From positions 1,533,679 through 1,597,678 of the forward strand of contig NZ_KB217478.1 of the NCBI RefSeq assembly GCF_000331305.1: a stretch of 64,000 nucleotides of DNA. The letters are read 5' to 3'. The notes below the pieces were generated by a model that saw only the letters and a program-made list of their open reading frames with translations, ran no database searches and was not told the origin of the DNA. The translations under genes and the position numbers were made by a program. This document shows positions 27,532 to 36,060 of the stretch, one piece after another (within the stretch, counting starts at the first letter, position 1; the number at the start of each line of letters is the position of its first letter). The DNA is from Calothrix sp. PCC 7103. Lineage in GTDB: Bacteria; Cyanobacteriota; Cyanobacteriia; Cyanobacteriales; Nostocaceae.

Positions 27532-27879
27532 TTATAATGCTGATGCTTTTTCTGACATAACAGTATCTACTGCTTCACGATATTCCTCATCAGAATAATA
27601 ATGTTCAGCGTTATCTATCACATAAGCGATAAGTTTTTGATGTTTTTGTGACAGTCCTGTAAATTCCGCAAGCTCATAAAGTTTTTCACGTGCAATATTT
27701 TTTAATAGCTGACCTATTGCAACACTTAAAAATGAAGATGTAAAAATCTTTACACCTGTAAAATCTAAACTTATATTTTTACCTTCCAGTAATTTTGGAT
27801 ATATTTCTTCATAAAGTTTTTCTCCTCTGTCGGCTCCCATTCCGTATTCTCCAACAATATCATAGACTTTTACTACCAT
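27532..27879 (-). CDS. STAS-like domain (DUF4325-type) protein
   Basis: A 115-residue protein that resembles DUF4325/STAS-like proteins: LYEEIYPKLLEGKNISLDFTG, then FTSSFLSVAIGQLL, the conserved Ser-Ser region that in STAS antisigma antagonists lies near the phosphorylation site. AGAGG ten bases upstream supports the ATG at 27877-27879. It is operonic with the downstream PIN gene. A partial, mutated second copy lies 200 bases upstream, so the locus has been duplicated. A role as the regulator or neutraliser of the PIN protein is inference. Confidence 0.65.
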   Translation of the reverse strand: MVVKVYDIVGEYGMGADRGEKLYEEIYPKLLEGKNISLDFTGVKIFTSSFLSVAIGQLLKNIAREKLYELAEFTGLSQKHQKLIAYVIDNAEHYYSDEEYREAVDTVMSEKASAL

Positions 27880-28072
27880 TTTAGTTTACCTCTTCTAATG
27901 ATTTACAAACATCGGCACCTGCGGAAAGTGGTGCAATTTACTCTTCCATCGATACAGTAATTTTAACATAGTCGCACGTTGCTTGTACTATTTATTTTAT
28001 TTTAATCGGTATTGATGTTGTTTAGGTTCAAGATGTATCGTTTTGCACATACCATTTTATGGGTAATGCTAA

Positions 28073-28331
28073 TCAATTATAATTCTGATGCTTTTTGGAC
28101 ATAACAGTATCAACAGCATTGCGATAATTCTCGTCAGAGTAGTAACGTTCAGCATTTTCTATTACATAAGCGAGAAGTTTTTGGTGTTTTTGTGACAGTC
28201 CTGTAAATTCTATAAGTACATACAGTTTTTCACGCACAATATCTTTCAAAAGCTGTCCTATTGCAATATTTCAAAAGCAAGATGTAAAAATATTTACGCC
28301 TGTGAAATCTAAGCTAATACTTTTACTTTGC
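28073..28331 (-). pseudogene. decayed duplicate of the STAS-like gene
   Basis: On the minus strand this copies the last ~80 codons of the STAS-like gene at high identity (shared FTGLSQKHQKL and YVI.NAE.YYSDE). It has an in-frame TGA replacing a Leu codon after FTSCF. A one-base loss near the end shifts the frame after VDTVMS. The N-terminal ~33 codons are missing. It cannot encode the full protein. Confidence 0.8.
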
Positions 28332-28394
28332 TGCAATTATACAAACTTTCTATATATGTTTTACTATTTATAATCATGGTGCTGGGGTATTACA

Positions 28395-29727
28395 GTGAAC
28401 TACGAAAAACTTATCAGCGATATTAGTAACGTTAACGACACAACTTTAGCTACAGCTGCACGCGCGGTTAATCAACTTTTGACTATTCGTAACTGGGTTG
28501 TTGGCGCCTATATTGTCGAGTACGAGCAAAACGGGTTTGATAGAGCAGCTTACGGCACACAATTACTTAAAAAACTTGCCAATGACTTAAAACGTAGAAA
28601 TATTGAAGGTTAGTCTGAGCGCAACTTAAAAAACTTTCGGCAGTTCGCGCTGGCTTATCCTGGTTTGGCAAAAAAAGAAAATATATCTACTTTTTTACCA
28701 GTACTTAGTATATCAGGAAACGCTATTCAAATTCGGCAGGCACTGCCTGCCGAATTTCAAAACACTGACCATGACTTCTTTCCAGCTTTAAAAGCTCTTG
28801 AATTACAGAACCCCTCTCTCTCGTGGCAAGATAGCAATTATTACCAACGCTTGATTGCTACTCTCTCATGGACACATATAGTTGAATTGACTCGTATAGA
28901 CGACAAAACGAAACGAGCTTTTTACGAATTGGAGTGTATGAAAAGTAACTGGTCTTACCGTGAATTAATGCGTCAAATCAGTAGTAAGTACCTACGCAAA
29001 AATATTTATGCAGGAGAGCGAGAAATTATGATTTAGCTCAAACCCTTGCCAATAATAGATTTTAGCTTATTTCGTTTATGAGAGCAGATACATAATTAAT
29101 TTTGCACAACTACTTATGCTTTATGAGCGGGTAGGGTTATCTAAGGATAAAGAAGCTATTTTGACACTTGCGAATGAAGGACAGATTATTGATAACCCTA
29201 AAAACGTATTACGCGACCCTTATATTCTAGAGTTTTTGAGGCTAGAGGAACGAGCAAGTTACTCAGAGTCTGACCTTGAAGAGGCTTTAATAAACCATTT
29301 GCAAGACTTTATGCGCGAGTTAGGGCGAGATTTTTGTTTTGTTGACCGTCAATTTAGAGTTACAGTTGGCGCCGAGCATTATTTTCTTGACCTGTTATTC
29401 TATCATCGCTCTTTGCAATGCCTGATTGCTATCGATTTAAAACTAGGCAAGTTTAAACATGATTATGCTGGGCAAATGAACTTTTATCTTAATTATTTGA
29501 AGGAGAATGTCGCATATCCTCACGAAAATCCCCCTGTTGGTATTCTTCTTTGTGCAGAAAAGGATGCGGAAGCTGTCCATTATGCTACGGCAGGACTTGA
29601 TAATCAATTGTTTGTGTCGCGTTATATGGTCGCGCTTCCTTCTGAAGATATGCTTAAACAATGGTTGATAGATGAGCAAGATAGACTAAAGCAAAAGTTT
29701 GATATTACTTCAAGAGATGAGAGTTGA
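28395..29727 (+). pseudogene. DUF1016/YhcG-type PD-(D/E)XK nuclease, broken by a stop codon and a MITE
   Basis: Three open stretches form one DUF1016 gene. The N-terminal part (INQ..NWVVGAYIVEYEQ, then LLKKLANDLKRR) runs to an amber TAG at 28611-28613. The same frame continues at once with SERNLKNFRQFALAYPGL to 28986. A 130-base insertion follows (28987-29116). Its removal joins QISS to MLYERVGLSKDKE in frame. The C-terminal nuclease domain has FLDLLFYHRSLQCLIAIDLK and DYAGQMNFYLNYL. Without stop and insertion it would encode about 400 residues. Family members sit near restriction or toxin genes; this copy is dead unless the parts work alone. Confidence 0.85.
28987..29114. mobile_element. 128-base MITE with TA target duplication
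   Basis: It is bounded by TA at 28985-28986 and 29115-29116. The ends are inverted: AGTACCTACGCAAAA on the left and TTTTGCACAACTACT on the right, alike at about three quarters of positions over ~24 bases. There is no coding capacity. Removing it with one TA restores the DUF1016 frame exactly. A TA duplication is typical of elements moved by IS630/Tc1-type transposases. Confidence 0.8.
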
Positions 29728-29782
29728 CACACTGGAACGGGCAAGGATGCCCATTCCACTATTCCACTCTTATAGGAAGATT

Positions 29783-31942
29783 TTATTGTTTTGCGGCTTT
29801 CATTGATAAACCGATGCGTTTGAGTTTTTCGTTGACTTCCATGACTCGGACTTTAACGACTTGTCCGACTTTGACTATTTTTTTGGGGTCGTCTACAAAT
29901 CTGTCGGCTAGTTGGGATATATGTACTAACCCATCTTGGTGAACACCGACATCGACAAAGGCACCAAAGTTAGCGACATTAGTAACAACACCTTCTAATT
30001 CCATTCCAACTTTGAGGTCGGTAATTTCTTTGATACCTTCTTTAAAGGTGGCATATTTAAATTCAGCACGTGGGTCACGTCCTGGTTTCTCTAATTCGCT
30101 AAGGATATCACGCAGCGTTGGTTCTCCAATAGTATCAGTAACGTATTTTTTCAAACCTGTTTTTTTCAGGTTTTCGGCAATTTGTGTTACCTGGTTTATT
30201 GGAACTTTGAGGTCAGATGCTATATTCTCTACCAATTTGTAACTTTCTGGGTGTACAGCAGTATTATCTAAAGGATTTTCACCACCCCTAATTCGTAAAA
30301 AACCTGCTGCTTGTTCAAAAGCTTTTGGCCCCAGTTTAGGAACTTTCAATAACTGGCGCCGATTTTTAAATGTACCGTTAGCATCACGATAAGCGACTAT
30401 ATTATTAGCTACTATTGATGTAATGCCCGAAACAAAAGTTAATAGTTGACTCGAAGCAGTGTTTAAGTCTACACCAACGTAGTTTACACAGCTTTCGACA
30501 GTTTCTTCGAGCTTTTTCTTTAATAGTTTCTGGTCTACATCGTGTTGATATTGTCCCACCCCTATCGACTTGGGGTCAATTTTTACTAGTTCTGCGAGTG
30601 GGTCTTGCAGGCGCCGACCTATACTAATGGCGCCGCGCACGGTAACATCAAGGTCGGGGAACTCTTGCCCAGCTAGTTTACTGGCCGAATATATAGATGC
30701 TCCCGATTCGTTTACTATAACTTTGACGGGTTTACGGTCAATTGTTTTGAGTACATCACCAATAAATTCGTCGGTTTCCCGTGATGCTGTACCGTTACCA
30801 ATAGCTATCAACTCTATTTTGTATTTCTCAATCAAATTTTTGACCGACTGGGCAGCTTTCACACGTCCATCGGCACCTGTATGGGGGAAAATAGCCTGAT
30901 ATTCCAAAAACTTACCCGTTTGGTCAAGAATCGCGACTTTACAACCAGTTCTAAAACCTGGGTCTACCGCCATTGTTGGTTTCATACCCGCAGGCGCCGA
31001 TAGTAACAACTCGCGTAAGTTTGTTTCAAAGGTCTTTATCGACTCAATATCAGCATAAAGCTTTTTCTCGGCAATAACTTCATTTATCAACGAAGTTTTC
31101 ATCAAGCGGTTAAATGCGTCTTTGAGCATTTCTTGATAAAACACTCGTATTGGACGGTGCTTTGTCTTGCAAACTTGAGATTCTATATACGAAAGTACTG
31201 TATCTTCGTCATAAGATATTTCAAAACTCAATATCCCCTCATTTTCACCGCGACACAGCGCTAGTAAGTTATGAGGTACAATATTTCTAACTTTTGCGCT
31301 AAAGCTACGATACATCTCAAACTTTGTCGTTCCTTCGGGGTGTTCGTCTTTGATGTGCGAGACAAAAGTACCTTCGTCTAACAAATAATCGCGTAAATAT
31401 GCCCGCAATTCTGCTAATTCGGCAACTTCCTCTGCTAAAATATCAGCGGCTCCTTTGAGCGCATCGTCACCACTCTTTACACCTTTTTCTTCTGAAACAT
31501 ATTTAACTGCTTCTTGTTCAAGAGGAACAAGTGGTCCATTTTTGACGTTTAAAGACTTAATAAATTCAGCCAAAGGTTCTAGACCTTTTTCACGGGCAAT
31601 AGTCGCACGTGTACGACGCTTAGGACGATAAGGTAAATATAAATCTTCTAACTCATTTTTTTGCAAACAAGTCTCTATTTTCGCTTTTAACTCAGGTGTT
31701 AGCTTACCTTGCTCGTTAATTGAATTAAGTATCGCCGCTTTTCGCTCTTCTAACTCTGTTAAATAGCTATATCTATCTGATAAGTCCCGTAACTGCACTT
31801 CGTCCATCTCACCAGTGCGTTCCTTACGGTAGCGTGCAATAAAGGGAATCGTCGCACCTTCAGCGAAAAGTTCAAGCGCACTCTCAATTTGAAAGGGTTT
31901 AAGATTAAGTTCGCTTGCTAGAGTCTGTGGAATATTAAGCAT
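29783..31942 (-). CDS. tex: Tex-family RNA-binding transcription accessory protein
   Basis: A 719-residue protein from ATG 31940-31942; the ORF continues 25 codons upstream into a repeat, but family length favours this ATG. Seen in order: the helical N-terminal Tex domain (FIARYRKERTGEMDEVQLRDL), a YqgF-like RNase H fold (MAVDPGFRTGCKVAILDQ), helix-hairpin-helix motifs (YVGVDLNTASSQLL, LLKVPKLGPKAFEQAAGF), and a C-terminal S1 domain (GMELEGVVTNVANFGAFVDVG). Tex binds RNA and polymerase and influences transcription termination and stress survival. It is monocistronic. A dispersed GGGCAAGGATGCCC hairpin is at 29737-29750 downstream. Confidence 0.95.
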   Translation of the reverse strand: MLNIPQTLASELNLKPFQIESALELFAEGATIPFIARYRKERTGEMDEVQLRDLSDRYSYLTELEERKAAILNSINEQGKLTPELKAKIETCLQKNELEDLYLPYRPKRRTRATIAREKGLEPLAEFIKSLNVKNGPLVPLEQEAVKYVSEEKGVKSGDDALKGAADILAEEVAELAELRAYLRDYLLDEGTFVSHIKDEHPEGTTKFEMYRSFSAKVRNIVPHNLLALCRGENEGILSFEISYDEDTVLSYIESQVCKTKHRPIRVFYQEMLKDAFNRLMKTSLINEVIAEKKLYADIESIKTFETNLRELLLSAPAGMKPTMAVDPGFRTGCKVAILDQTGKFLEYQAIFPHTGADGRVKAAQSVKNLIEKYKIELIAIGNGTASRETDEFIGDVLKTIDRKPVKVIVNESGASIYSASKLAGQEFPDLDVTVRGAISIGRRLQDPLAELVKIDPKSIGVGQYQHDVDQKLLKKKLEETVESCVNYVGVDLNTASSQLLTFVSGITSIVANNIVAYRDANGTFKNRRQLLKVPKLGPKAFEQAAGFLRIRGGENPLDNTAVHPESYKLVENIASDLKVPINQVTQIAENLKKTGLKKYVTDTIGEPTLRDILSELEKPGRDPRAEFKYATFKEGIKEITDLKVGMELEGVVTNVANFGAFVDVGVHQDGLVHISQLADRFVDDPKKIVKVGQVVKVRVMEVNEKLKRIGLSMKAAKQ

Positions 31943-31996
31943 CGGATGTTTTAAGCTGCTATTCAAACCGAAGTTACTATAACCTACTTTCACAAG

Positions 31997-32063
31997 AGAA
32001 ACCGGGCTTCTGGTCAAAATTTTGCATAGAAACTCTAGTTTATCGTGAAGAAGCCCGGTTTCT
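31997..32063. repeat. paired GAAACCGGGCTTC element
   Basis: Arms AGAAACCGGGCTTCT (31997-32011) and AGAAGCCCGGTTTCT (32049-32063) are near-perfect complements of each other, flanking 37 bases. It belongs to the same dispersed class as 3841-3922 and 56743-56808. It lies in the leader of tex. Confidence 0.7.
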
Positions 32064-32447
32064 TACCTTGGATATAGTTAAAAAAAATCAAAATTTGTTA
32101 AGTAAATATACTTATATACTTTTAAATCTTATCAAAATATAAAATTATCACATATGTTAAGAAATATTAACGCATTTATACTTATGACTCATAATAGAAT
32201 AACGATTTGACATGGTTCACAGGTTTTTTATTTTTTATTCCTTTATAAGTATTAATATTCTCATAATCAGATGTTAAGATAACATACCAAATGGATTCGG
32301 AATTTAACTCCCCATCCTTGTTATCTTAAGCAGGGTGCAGTAACGAAAGTTGAAAGTAAGTGTAAAATTTACTACTTTTGCTATATTAGAAGGTCGCAAG
32401 ATTTATATCTATGCGCTTCTGCTTGTGAATTCAGAGGTTTTAAAGAG
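32064..32447. other. ~380-base gap upstream of a small membrane protein
   Basis: Very AT-rich sequence between the divergent tex and 78-aa genes. I see no gene, repeat or convincing operator. It must hold both promoters. Confidence 0.5.
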
Positions 32448-32684
32448 ATGGTCTTAGCATTTTTATTACCGCTTCTGACTGCTTTAGTTAGCGGCTACTT
32501 ATTTCAAAAAAGCACTGACGAGATAGGTTATCTCGCTGGTGGTATTGCTATTATTAGTTTCGTTATAAGCTTGATACTGGCGCCTTGGGAAATCCAGCTT
32601 TTGCTACTGGTGGTTGTTTTGGTTTCTACCCAAAAGCTGATCCAGCAAAACGACTACAAATTTGACAGGAGGGGTAAAGGCTAA
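32448..32684 (+). CDS. small two-helix membrane protein
   Basis: A 78-residue protein with two or three hydrophobic segments: residues ~2-19, then 26-45 and 47-61. A short basic C-terminus (YKFDRRGKG) follows. GAGG lies about 12 bases before the ATG. It resembles conserved small cyanobacterial membrane proteins, with no function known to me. The final GKG-stop is encoded by the first unit of an AAAGGGT repeat tract, which then forms a GGGTAAAGG (32693-32701) / CCTTTACCC (32713-32721) hairpin that may terminate it. Confidence 0.6.
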   Translation: MVLAFLLPLLTALVSGYLFQKSTDEIGYLAGGIAIISFVISLILAPWEIQLLLLVVVLVSTQKLIQQNDYKFDRRGKG

Positions 32685-32692
32685 GGAATAAA

Positions 32693-32721
32693 GGGTAAAG
32701 GGTAAAAACTTTCCTTTACCC
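32693..32721 (+). terminator. AAAGGGT repeat hairpin
   Basis: A nine-base stem, GGGTAAAGG with CCTTTACCC, and an 11-base loop, just past the small membrane protein gene. There is no clear T-run afterwards, so termination is only likely. Confidence 0.45.
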
Positions 32722-32922
32722 CTAATGGTTAAGATTTTTGATCAAGATTAAACTGTAAATTGTTTGACATATTTAACTACAGCAGGTGTGAGTAAAGTTT
32801 CAACTGAATAGTTGTTCGGCTTTTGATTCATCGTGGCAACAACTAATATCTACAACATTGTTCTAGCGATACAGATAGTTTAAGTTTAGGGCTATATAAT
32901 CATAATCATTTTTATATTGATT

Positions 32923-33426
32923 TTAGGTTAGTGTCAGATTTAGCTGTTCGTATTCAAGTGCATCAAGCGGTGAAAATGGTTTACGAAACGAGAAAGCATA
33001 AGGTGTAGAGCCATATTGCTGTAAATGTTCCAGTCTTTTCTTCGCCTCGTTAACCGTTGGTGTGTAACCTGCACATATCCACCACATTGCTAAAATAGGC
33101 TGTTCTACCTTTTCAAACCAACGGCGCCTTTGACGCATGATATCACTATGGGCGCCGTGATAAACATAATTAGACAAAGCTTCGAGCGATTTCCATACAG
33201 TCAAAGTAATCAAAATACTCTCATCATCAAAAACTCGAATACTGGTAGCATCTTCAGCACCTTCACCACGTAATCGCCAAACAAAACCAGGGTCATCATC
33301 AGCAACGGCATTAACACTATTAATTTGTGCAACAAAATCAGCCATTTCTGGAGCATCGAGCGAATAGCGCATTTTTGCTGTATTCACCTGAGCTAAATGG
33401 TATTGTTCTATGTTGACTGATTGCAT
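32923..33426 (-). CDS. DUF3291-type protein
   Basis: A 167-residue protein that fits DUF3291, a ferredoxin-like ABM-related fold: YHLAQVNTAKMRYSL, then MADFVAQINSVNAVADDDPGFVWRL, a VWKSLEALSNYVY segment and HSDIMRQRRRWFEK, ending in WWICAGYTPTVNEAKKRL. Its relatives include heme- or quinone-linked monooxygenase-like proteins, but the activity of this family is unknown. It is a single gene. Confidence 0.75.
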   Translation of the reverse strand: MQSVNIEQYHLAQVNTAKMRYSLDAPEMADFVAQINSVNAVADDDPGFVWRLRGEGAEDATSIRVFDDESILITLTVWKSLEALSNYVYHGAHSDIMRQRRRWFEKVEQPILAMWWICAGYTPTVNEAKKRLEHLQQYGSTPYAFSFRKPFSPLDALEYEQLNLTLT

Positions 33427-33557
33427 TATTTCTAACTCCCGATAGATGTTTTGAATACGTTGGCATACTTCATCTATCTTGAGAGGTATATTATCTATAA
33501 AGTTACAAAAGTTAATATTTCTTAATAGTGCTGAGTCTTAACTACTCATTCCACTCA

Positions 33558-34049
33558 TCAGGACTCATAACTTTTTTTGTGTTGATTCAAAAGCTGAAGA
33601 TACTTAGGGTCGGTTTTTGCAATTTGCCACTTTTGTTTAAAAATTGCCGCCGACTCAGCTTTGATAGGGTCTTCTTCATAAGGTAAAATTAATTGCCTTG
33701 CTTGTTGCTGCTTTAAGCGTGACAATTCTTTTTGGGGATTGCTTTTATATTTCCTACCGCTTTTGTGATTTGCATAGCGACGCGCACGGGTGTATCCCAT
33801 TTGCAGGAATTTTCTTGCCATATCTGCACCCACAAAATCATCTTGCTCCAAATAAGCAAGAAACAATTCATATATTTTTTCGCTTGATTCTCTGGCTATT
33901 TCTGGAGACTTAAATCGCCAATACGGCAAAATCTCAGATTTATATGGCTCAACCAGTAATACACCTTGTTCACCTTTGCCAACGCGGTAAAGTTCAGGAT
34001 GTGCGCGAAAGTCTATATTTTTAAAATCTAAAGAATAATCAAATGCCAT
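33558..34049 (-). CDS. DUF4385 protein
   Basis: A 163-residue protein starting with FDYSLDFKNIDFRAHPELYRVG, GEQGVLLVEPYKSEILP and WRFKSPEIARESSEKI. These are the conserved blocks of DUF4385, a family of unknown function also found in eukaryotes and phages. ADMARKFLQMGYTRARRY is the second conserved helix pair. It is basic at the C-terminus. There is no signal peptide. It is followed by the DUF3291 gene in the same direction with a 130-base gap. Confidence 0.75.
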   Translation of the reverse strand: MAFDYSLDFKNIDFRAHPELYRVGKGEQGVLLVEPYKSEILPYWRFKSPEIARESSEKIYELFLAYLEQDDFVGADMARKFLQMGYTRARRYANHKSGRKYKSNPQKELSRLKQQQARQLILPYEEDPIKAESAAIFKQKWQIAKTDPKYLQLLNQHKKSYES

Positions 34050-34126
34050 AGCAGAAGTTTATTTTTCATCTTAAGATTTAAGAGTAAAGTCTCGCTTCCG
34101 TCTTAGTAAATAACTTTGGTGCAGTT

Positions 34127-34588
34127 ATGCTATTAAGTTCTCCTCATTTGAACAGTACTCTTATGCGCGGTGATTTACGACGAGTTCACCATATTGCGCT
34201 AAATGTTAAAGATATGCAAGCTTCGCGGAAGTTTTACGGTAATCTTTTGGGGTTACATGAGCTAATAGGTGATGAAATACCCGAAACCTTAGCAAAATTA
34301 GTAGCTGAAGGAAAAGTGGCTAACTTTGAAACACCCGACGGTACTATACTTGATTTATTCTGGGAACCCGATTTACAACCACCCGACCCAAATCCAGAAC
34401 ATACCTTTACAAGAGCTTATCATCTCGCATTCGACATATCACCCGAATTATTCGACCGCGCGGTAGAGGTTTTACAAGAAAATAGTATAACAATTGCACA
34501 TGGCCCAGTCAGTCGTCCTACAGGTAGAGGTGTATATTTCTATGACCCTGACGGGTTTATGGTAGAAATTCGCTGTGACCCAGTATAA
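34127..34588 (+). CDS. VOC-family (glyoxalase/dioxygenase-like) protein
   Basis: A 153-residue protein with two beta-alpha-beta-beta-beta modules. The first metal-ligand region is VHHIALNVKDMQASRKFYGNLLG (His near residue 22) and the second is YHLAFDIS. The C-terminal YFYDPDGFMVEIRCDP carries the conserved Glu. Members include glyoxalase I, fosfomycin-resistance proteins and ring-cleaving dioxygenases; the substrate cannot be told. It may start at ATG 34154 instead, which would remove a 9-residue tail. It is divergent from the DUF4385 gene. Confidence 0.8.
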   Translation: MLLSSPHLNSTLMRGDLRRVHHIALNVKDMQASRKFYGNLLGLHELIGDEIPETLAKLVAEGKVANFETPDGTILDLFWEPDLQPPDPNPEHTFTRAYHLAFDISPELFDRAVEVLQENSITIAHGPVSRPTGRGVYFYDPDGFMVEIRCDPV

Positions 34589-34593
34589 ATAAT

Positions 34594-34629
34594 GCATGTA
34601 GAAACTACACATTTTTAGTCTCTACATGC
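34594..34629 (+). terminator. hairpin after the VOC gene
   Basis: GCATGTAGA at 34594-34602 pairs with TCTACATGC at 34621-34629, with an inner AACTA/TAGT match. It lies directly past the VOC stop and is probably its terminator or another dispersed palindrome. Confidence 0.5.
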
Positions 34630-34842
34630 CGAATTAGCATCAATAGGTTGAACTTTTGATACAAAATACTCAATAAAAATCAATAATAGCCGAGACACAG
34701 AGTTAACAAGTAAAAATTAAGACAAAACATATATTTTCATACTGAGAGGGATGATAACTATTTTTTATAACAATGGCGCCGGAAGTTAAAATTAAAGGCA
34801 ATAATTATTTAAAATAAGTAAAAAGCGTTTTAATGTAAAAAA

Positions 34843-35148
34843 ATGTCAGAACAAGCTAAGTTGTATAGTGTTATCGAAGATGCCATCAGAAGACCTTTAA
34901 TTTCTTATGATCCGACAAGACAGTCTTTAAAACAGTGGACAATGTTTGTCTTACGTGATAAGGGGTTTAAAGTTGTGTATGCACAAAATGCAGATTTTGC
35001 AATTGAAAGAGGTGGTGAAAAGCTTTACTTTAATGTTTCTGATACCGACCATGAGTTAGATGGAAAGTTTGGATGGGTTGTGTGGAATAGTGCGACAAAA
35101 ACTCTGAGTGTGATTCCTAAAAACACTGACTCAAAAGCGCCAAATTAA
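34843..35148 (+). CDS. hypothetical protein, 101 aa
   Basis: A 101-residue protein that I do not recognise. A helical N-terminus (LYSVIEDAIRRPLISYDP) is followed by three or four strands: MFVLRDKGFKVVYAQNADFAIERGGEKLYFNV and GWVVWNSATKTLSVIP. The strand pattern FAIERGGEKLYFNV looks like a small nuclease-like core but lacks a clear catalytic motif. There is no signal peptide. It is a single gene in an AT-rich stretch. Confidence 0.55.
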   Translation: MSEQAKLYSVIEDAIRRPLISYDPTRQSLKQWTMFVLRDKGFKVVYAQNADFAIERGGEKLYFNVSDTDHELDGKFGWVVWNSATKTLSVIPKNTDSKAPN

Positions 35149-35210
35149 AATACTCAAATTTATCTCTTGTGGAGTGGGCATCCTTGCCCGCCCATGTTAT
35201 TTAAGTAAAT

Positions 35211-35981
35211 CTAGGCTTTTGTGAATAACATTAAATGCTGTTGTGGTAGTAAGTTTTTTGTTTCTTGCCATGTTAAACCTACGGCTTGCATTTCTTTTTT
35301 GACTTGCTTTTGTGTCATCTTGTGCAACCCTTTAATCATAATGAAAGGGTTTTCACCTCGATATTCAACAAGTGCGACTCGACCACCTGGTTTTAATGCT
35401 TTAGCAATACCAAACATAACTTCATAAGGATATTCAAATTCGTGATATGCATCGACCATAACAGCTAAATCAATACTTTCTGATGGTAAATTTGGACTAT
35501 TGAGAGTTGCTAAGATGGGTTCTACGTTATTAATGTGCTTTTCTTCTTTGAAAAAATTAATGATGTCGAGCATTTCTGGCTGAATATCGACGGCTAAAAC
35601 TTTACCTTGTGTAAGGGTCGGCGCCATCAAAAAACTTAAATAACCTGTCCCGGCGCCTATGTCGGCAACTACATTATTGGGTTTTAGTTCTAGTGCATTG
35701 ACTATTTTACTAGGTTGTTCTTCAGCCTCTCGACTTGGACGCTCTAACCACATGGCGCCTGTATGTCCCATTACATGGGCAATTTCACGACCCATATAGA
35801 ATTTACCAATACCATCGGGGTTATGGTTTGTACGTTGTTCGTAGTTAGTGCTTGTAGTAGTGCTAGCATTCACCGTGTCAGGGCAAAGTAACAAGCTACA
35901 TATAAAGATAACTACGATTGCAAAAAAAAACTTCAACTTGCCAAAGCTAGTTGAGCATTTATAGTAATTTTGAGCTTTCAC
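35211..35981 (-). CDS. exported class I SAM-dependent methyltransferase-like protein
   Basis: A 256-residue protein. Residues ~15-40 form a signal peptide: a basic KLKF, the hydrophobic FAIVVIFICSLLL, then a VNA site. The mature part has NNVVADIGAGTGYLSFLM (motif I), VLAVDIQPEML (motif II), IDLAVMVDAYHEF and LKPGGRVALVEYRG. These are classical methyltransferase motifs, so a SAM-binding fold is placed outside the cytoplasm or at the membrane. A conserved front segment HVMGHTGAMWLERPSREAEE is typical of a bacterial exported group. The methylated molecule is unknown. It follows the exopolysaccharide cluster after a 36-base perfect palindrome. Confidence 0.8.
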   Translation of the reverse strand: MKAQNYYKCSTSFGKLKFFFAIVVIFICSLLLCPDTVNASTTTSTNYEQRTNHNPDGIGKFYMGREIAHVMGHTGAMWLERPSREAEEQPSKIVNALELKPNNVVADIGAGTGYLSFLMAPTLTQGKVLAVDIQPEMLDIINFFKEEKHINNVEPILATLNSPNLPSESIDLAVMVDAYHEFEYPYEVMFGIAKALKPGGRVALVEYRGENPFIMIKGLHKMTQKQVKKEMQAVGLTWQETKNLLPQQHLMLFTKA

Positions 35982-36018
35982 GATTATTAGGTTAAAAACC
36001 AGAACTTAAATAATTTTA

Positions 36019-36054
36019 CCTTGTCCTGACGTTACATGTAACGTCAGGACAAGG
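36019..36054. terminator. 36-base perfect palindrome at the end of the EPS cluster
   Basis: CCTTGTCCTGACGTTACA at 36019-36036 is followed by its exact complement at 36037-36054. It lies six bases past the last gene of the polysaccharide cluster. It can form an 18-pair hairpin on either strand. No U-tract follows, so it may be a dispersed palindrome reused as a terminator. Confidence 0.6.
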
Positions 36055-36060
36055 GAGGGA

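Noticed and set aside
28395-29036. two separate small genes (72 and 123 aa)
   Set aside because: They are in the same frame on either side of a single TAG and together match one DUF1016 N-terminus, so they are parts of a pseudogene.
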